Shown piece after piece: positions 58,892 to 64,000 of a DNA stretch of 64,000 nucleotides. The DNA lies in the NCBI GenBank assembly GCA_028023455.1, contig JAQFVV010012477.1, positions 1,549,501 through 1,613,500 of the forward strand, written 5' to 3'. Made by a program: the position numbers and the translations under genes. The notes beneath the pieces were generated by a model. It saw only the letters and a list, made by a program, of their open reading frames with translations, made no database searches and was not told the DNA's origin. Origin of the DNA: Epiperipatus broadwayi (lineage: Eukaryota > Onychophora > Udeonychophora > Euonychophora > Peripatidae). Within the stretch, counting starts at the first letter, position 1. Each line of letters opens with the position of its first letter.

Positions 58892-59957
58892 TTAAATTAA
58901 GAATGTTTTTTTAAAAAAATCTTTCCAAATAACAGAAAGTTTGCATGCATCATCTCGCTTATTGATACAATCTGACCTTTTAAATATCTTAATGGCTTCT
59001 CTAATTTTGCACTGGTAGAGATTATCACATCTGGATATGATCCTGGTTCTAGAAAAATCAATTTTATGACCTGAATCTATAGTATGGAGTGAGAGTGCTG
59101 ATGATGATGAGTGTTGTTTAACTGCATTAACATGCTCATCTCTCCTAACACTGATGCAATGATTACTCATACCTATGTAAGAAGCTTTACAATTTTCACA
59201 TGAGATTTGATAAACATCATGAGATTTAAGAGGGATTGAATCCTTAGGCTTGGTTATTATATTGCTGATCTTTTGATGATAGAAAATGTTGTATCTATAT
59301 TATAACATTTTAATATACATCCAATACTGTCTGTAGTTCCTTTTACATATGGAACACAAATCCTAATAGCTGGTTTATCATCTTTTTGTTTCTTTTGTAC
59401 ATTTTGGGCTTGAAATAAGGCTTTTTTATATATAAAATTTATAATTATACCTATTTGATAATAAAACACTATTAATATGATTTATTTATTCTTTCAGATG
59501 TGACTTATCTGAAAGATTAATTGCTCTATTTAAAAGAGTTTTGGCTACAGAAACTATCTGAGTTGGGTGATGATGAGAATGGAAATGTAAATATCTGTCC
59601 ATGTGTGTATTCTTTCTGTAAATCGAAAAAGATAAGCTATTTGGTGTCTGGTGACTAGAACATCAAGAAAAGGGAGTTTTTCATCAGACTCTGTCTCCAT
59701 TGTAAATGTAATATGAGAATGCATATTATTTAAATGTAAGAAAAAATCATCTAATTTATTTTTTCCATGTTGCCATATGACAAAAATATCATCTATGTAT
59801 CTGAGCCAAATAAGAGGTTTTAAAGATGATGATTCTAAAGCACGAGTTTCCATATTTTCCATGAATAAATCAGCTATTACTCCTGAGATAGGTGAGCCCA
59901 TAAGAGTACCAAAAACTTGTCTATAATGCTGTCCATGGTATACAAAATATGTGTTCA
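58892..59957 (-). pseudogene. PLE, minus-strand copy: RT fragment and GIY-YIG endonuclease
   Basis: Starts abruptly in RT just before motif B (LLNTYFVYHGQHYRQVFGTL), continues SPISGVIADLFMENM and WLRYIDDIFVIW (catalytic YIDD), then LPFLDVLVT. A frameshift follows near 59,650. The linker KDDKPAIRICVPYVKG at 59,470-59,257 keeps the reading that the plus copy loses. The GIY-YIG domain (YIGMSN then HCISVRRDEHVNAVKQHSSS and IREAIKIFKRSDCINK) ends at 58,892. RT motifs 1 and A are missing, so it is defective. Confidence 0.8.
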
Positions 59958-61403
59958 AGAGACGAAATCGCCTATTGAAACAGAGATAAAAAATAAAATA
60001 ATCCCTCATGAAAAATCATGTGTCTGTCCAAAATTTTATGGACTTCCAAAAATTCACAAAATAGATACCCCAATAGGATCTCCAACTTATATTTTAGCTA
60101 GATATTTATCGGATTTCATTAAACCTACAATCCCATCTATTAAATCATACATTAAAAACTATTTTCATTTTATTTCTGTTTTAAAAAATTTAAAAATTTA
60201 TGTTATAGACATTCTGGTAATTTTTGATGTCATGTCTTTGTTTACAAACATTCCAATTGATGAAACTTTAAATATAATTTCACAACATTGCAATTTACCA
60301 GACCATATTATTGCTTTGATTAAACATTGTCTCTTGAACACATATTTTGTATACAATGGACAGCATTACAGACAAGTTTTTGGTACTCCTATGGGCTCAC
60401 CTATCTCAGGAGTAATAGCTGATTTATTCATGGAAAATATAGAAACTCGTGCTTTAGAATCATCATCTTTAAAACCTCTCATTTGGCTCAGATACATAGA
60501 TGACACTTTTGTCATATGGCAACATGGAAAAAATAAATTAGATGATTTTTTCTTACATTTAAATAATATGCATCCTCATATTAAATTTACAATGGAGACA
60601 GAGTCTGATGGAAAACTCCCTTTTCTTGATGTTCTAGTCACCAGAACACCAAATAGTTTATCTTTTTCGATTTACAGAAAGAATATACACACAGACAGAT
60701 ATTTACATTTCCATTCTCATCATCACCCAACTCAGATAGTTTCTGTAGCCAAAACTCTTTTAAATAGAGCAATTAACCTTTCAGATAAGTCACATCTGAA
60801 AGAAGAAATAAATCATATTAATAGTGCTTTATTAGCAAATAGTTATAATTATAAATTTATAAAAAAAAAGCCTTATTTCAAGCCCAAAATGGACAAAATA
60901 GGAAACAAAAAGATGATAAATCAGCTATTAGGATTTGTGTTCCATATGTAAAAGGAACTACAGACAGTATTGGGGGTATATTAAAATGGTATAATATAGA
61001 GACAGCATTTTCTACTCATCAAAAGATCAGCAATATAATAACCAAGCCTAAGGATTCAATCCCTCTTGAATCTCATGGTGTTTATCAAATCTCATGTAAA
61101 AATTGTAAAGCTTCTTACATAGGTATGAGTAATTGTTGCATCAGTGTTAGGAGAGATGAGCATGCTCATGCAGTTAAACAACACTCATCATCATCAGCAC
61201 TCTCACTCCATACTATAGATTCAGGTCATAAAATTGATTTTTCTAGTACCAGGATCATATCCAGATGTGATAATCTCTACCAGTGCAAAATTAGAGAAGC
61301 CATTGAGATACTTAAAAGGCCAGATTGTATCAATAAGCGAGATGATACATGCAAACTTCCTACTATTTGGAAAGATTTTTTTAAAAAAACATTCTTAATT
61401 TAA
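59958..61403 (+). pseudogene. PLE reverse transcriptase and GIY-YIG endonuclease, one frameshift from open
   Basis: Best-preserved coding sequence in the window. True PLE reading begins about 59,960 (the start at 59,917 lies in the other arm). RT motifs in order: CPKFYGLPKIHK, IFDVMSLFTNIPIDETL (motif A aspartate), QVFGTPMGSPISGVIADLF (B), WLRYIDDTFVIW (C, YIDD) and KLPFLDVLVT. At A9 (60,861-60,869) the frame slips. In the other frame the protein continues CVPYVKGTTDSIG, GVYQISCKNCKASYIGMS (GIY and YIG motifs), VRRDEHAHAVKQH, IREAIEILKRPDCINK to a stop at 61,403. The N-terminus is truncated. RT copies RNA at the target, GIY-YIG nicks DNA. Confidence 0.85.
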
Positions 61404-61482
61404 CATTTTTGCTATTGGTGGAACTTTAACATTTTTTTCAAATCAGTGATTGTAGCACCTCTACCGTCTTTCTACCTTTTAT

Positions 61483-61530
61483 CACCCAGTGGATGACTTG
61501 TAAGATCAAGTCGAAACATCAGTATATCAA
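61483..61530 (+). ncRNA. Hammerhead-related segment of the PLE tail
   Basis: CCAGTGGATGACTTG, loop, CAAGTCGAAACATC. The GACTTG/CAAGTC stem and GAAAC with a two-pair stem III agree with a hammerhead plan, but the CUGANGA box is not canonical (TGGATGA). Matching segments: 34,487-34,525 plus, 58,765-58,810 minus, 13,985-14,025 minus. PLE tails are known to carry hammerheads. This one looks degenerate or variant. Confidence 0.35.
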
Positions 61531-61620
61531 TATTTAAATTTTTTAACATGGATGAACCCACAAAATATGTGTTTTATATATGCAACCCGTGAAAATATTC
61601 GTATCAACATATATATAATA

Positions 61621-62900
61621 TTAATTCCCTAAGTACAAATTAAAGTATAATATTTATATACATATATAATAGGTTCTTTACATTTAAATTAATATAAACT
61701 ATGTAACCACATACTTTAATAATAAAGATTACGTTAAAAATATTTATTAGATGTGATAATTTTTTTGTGCTTAAGAAAATATACATAATATGTGATTTTA
61801 ATATTTAATAATTATAGATAACAATTATTTATATACTGCATAACCAAATAGTTTTCATAAAATATTAAATTTTGCTCTGCACCATAGAGCACATAATTTA
61901 TTCTTTCTGTAGATTGGTTTAGTAATTTTTAAACTAAGTTTAGTATTTTTTCCACCTAGCTGTTATTTATTTTCTTAATTATTATTTTCTGATTTGTGCT
62001 TCATTGATTGTGCTAGTATTTTTTTTTAACGTTGATTTAGTAATTTATTTTGCTCCATGCTATTTTAAAAATAGAATATTTTAGTATTGTTTTAATTATT
62101 TTTTACACTATTTTTTTTTGTTTTCTAATTATTGATATTTGATGAATACCTCTAGATGATTTGTCCATGTGCTTAGTTATTATTTTTTCACATAAGTTTT
62201 GCTTGCCCTGGCATTTTCTAATTATTAATGTTTAATATTGATATTTCTAGATGTTTTTTATTTTCTTTTGATGAGCATATTTCTACAAAGTGTGTGTATT
62301 TATGCTTTTTAATTTTTGATGGAAATTGTAATTATATATTTAATAGTCAAAATACCTGGAACACTTGTAATAATATAAGCTAATATTATCTGATTTTGTT
62401 CATAGTTTGGTTGTATTAGTGGTGGTTTTGGAGGCTCTCCTTAGAAACCAATTGCAGAGAGATCACTTTAAACCAATACTTATTTTCTTTTATTATGAGT
62501 TCTCATGAGAACTTTTAATATTTCCAGGCCCTCACTCACATATTTTTTTCATGGTCAAAGGCTTTTCAGTGTTGAAAAAATTGCATATTTGCTTGCCATG
62601 ACATAATCTAGTGTTAATGTTTAGGAAAGTGAAATCTGTGAAGTTCTTTAAATTACAAGTAGTCATGAATATTTTAGGCAGCTAAAACTACATCATGTGT
62701 TATCATTTAAATGATGGATGGGAAGCAACTATTTATAGACAAAAGGTAAAAAAATTATTTTAAGCTTAGCTTAAAGATTTTGAGTCAGTTTAGCTTTTTT
62801 TTTTTTTACAATTGTTAATGTTCTTATTTTAAAAATAAAATAATGTGATTATAATATTAACATCTCTACTTATAAGAAAAAGATATTTATAAATAATATT
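61621..62900. other. AT-rich interval, nothing recognised
   Basis: No gene or repeat recognised. Confidence 0.35.
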
Positions 62901-63345
<445 letters not shown>

Positions 63346-64000
63346 TAAAATCAACTCCTATAAGTAGGTTGCTCCCATCAAGAACCTACATAAATTTATA
63401 TATATATATATTATAATTTTATGAAATAAATAAATTTCAACTAATGTAATTTTACATTAAACATAGCTCACTTAAAATATCTTTATAAATATATATATTA
63501 TTTAGTATCCTACTGTTATATCCTCATTAGCGTTAAAAAAATCTTATTTTACCAAGATCTTAAAGTTTAGAGGTACATTAAGTTAATGTAACGTAATATT
63601 ACTCAAGGCAAACATTTTAAGTAATGAGAAATTCAATGCAGAAAATCATATTTTGCTTTCAGCAAAACAGCGCTCGACGAAGAACAGAGTAAAAAAAAAT
63701 CAGATACGGTGAACATTAATTTCAAGGCTAATCAGAATAGTAAAATGTTTACAAGTAAAGAAAAAAGCAAAAAAAGAGTTTGCGTTATATTATTAATGAA
63801 GATTTTTTTTTTAAATGCTGAAATTTTTAAATTGAGAAAATTTATAAAATGTTACATTTTAGATTTGAAATAATCTGCAAGGTAAAAGAGCTATATATAT
63901 ATTAGATGTTTTTAGAAAATATAAAAAAAAAGGATTCGATTGATTTAATTAAAAAAATTATTTACTAAATTTAATACTTTATAAAGATGAAAAGTTTTGA
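63346..64000. other. AT-rich interval at the window end
   Basis: Nothing recognised apart from two TA tracts. Confidence 0.35.

Larger units (their letters stand above)
58691..61620. mobile_element. Inverted dimer of a PLE with RT and GIY-YIG
   Basis: The minus-strand arm (58,691-59,957) and plus-strand arm (about 60,338-61,620) are inverted copies. The plus copy has an additional ~380 bases of upstream coding sequence forming the loop (59,958-60,337). Both outer ends carry the same tail ending next to TATATA: hammerhead-like segment, a TTAAATTTTTTAACATGGAT-type stretch, CAACCCGTGAAAAT and CAACATATATATA (lost on the left). Same family as 13.9-14.1 and 34.3-34.6 kb. Confidence 0.85.

Noticed and set aside
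61483-61530. Calling the main PLE tail a canonical hammerhead
   Set aside because: The GAAAC side and stem II look right, but the CUGANGA box cannot be matched without inserting a base. Kept only as a low-confidence, hammerhead-related segment.

Overview
This is a stretch of nuclear genome from an animal, very AT-rich (roughly three quarters A+T by eye). I found no host protein-coding gene, rRNA or functional tRNA gene. Almost everything recognisable is transposable-element debris: Penelope-like elements (PLEs, with GIY-YIG endonuclease), non-LTR retrotransposons of at least three kinds (an RTE-like element, a Jockey/CR1-like element, and a type with a zf-RVT-like Cys/His tail), LTR-like repeats, tRNA-derived SINE heads, small palindromic MITE-like elements, a hAT terminus, and long GATA/TATC microsatellites. 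GIY-YIG PLEs, RTE elements and tRNA-derived SINEs fit an AT-rich invertebrate. The sequence alone does not name a phylum.

Layout. 0-2.4 kb: two PLE C-termini, the second split by a solo-LTR-like insertion. 3.0-4.2 kb: GATA satellite. 5.6-14.1 kb: a run of palindromic (inverted-dimer) elements, many being PLE 3' ends head to head. 15.07-17.79 kb: an array of a 466-bp repeat, four forward copies then two inverted. 18.9-20.0 kb: a related 412-bp repeat, again tandem plus inverted. 21.5-28.7 kb: unclassified AT-rich DNA with a MITE and another palindromic repeat. 28.7-30.4 kb: an inverted dimer of PLE GIY-YIG domains. 30.4-30.9 kb: a SINE-like repeat. 32.1 kb: a hAT end. 33.6-34.6 kb: a LINE/PLE chimera. 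36.1-38.8 kb: a decayed RTE element. 39.0-47.4 kb: paired 2-kb LTR-like repeats and SINE-like repeats. 48.2-52.8 kb: a featureless block bounded by (TA)n. 53.9-56.0 kb: two opposed LINE 3' ends. 56.37-58.52 kb: a LINE with an exact 14-bp target-site duplication. 58.7-61.6 kb: the best-preserved PLE, with RT and GIY-YIG, as an inverted dimer. 63.0 kb: TATC satellite.

The unifying signal is a hammerhead-ribozyme-like module that recurs in at least six different repeat families here: a CUGANGA box, a stem II hairpin, a GAA box, a very short stem III, an NUH cleavage triplet, and flanking stem I strands that pair. The best copies (26,099-26,138 minus; the six copies in the 466-bp array; 30,656-30,710 plus; 19,864-19,908 plus) have an intact or nearly intact core, and their stems keep pairing while their sequences differ. 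Hammerheads are established in PLEs and in non-autonomous retrozymes thought to travel through circular RNA. The tandem and circularly permuted copies fit that model. My proposal, which is inference, is that the small repeats are retrozyme-like parasites mobilised by the PLEs lying next to them.
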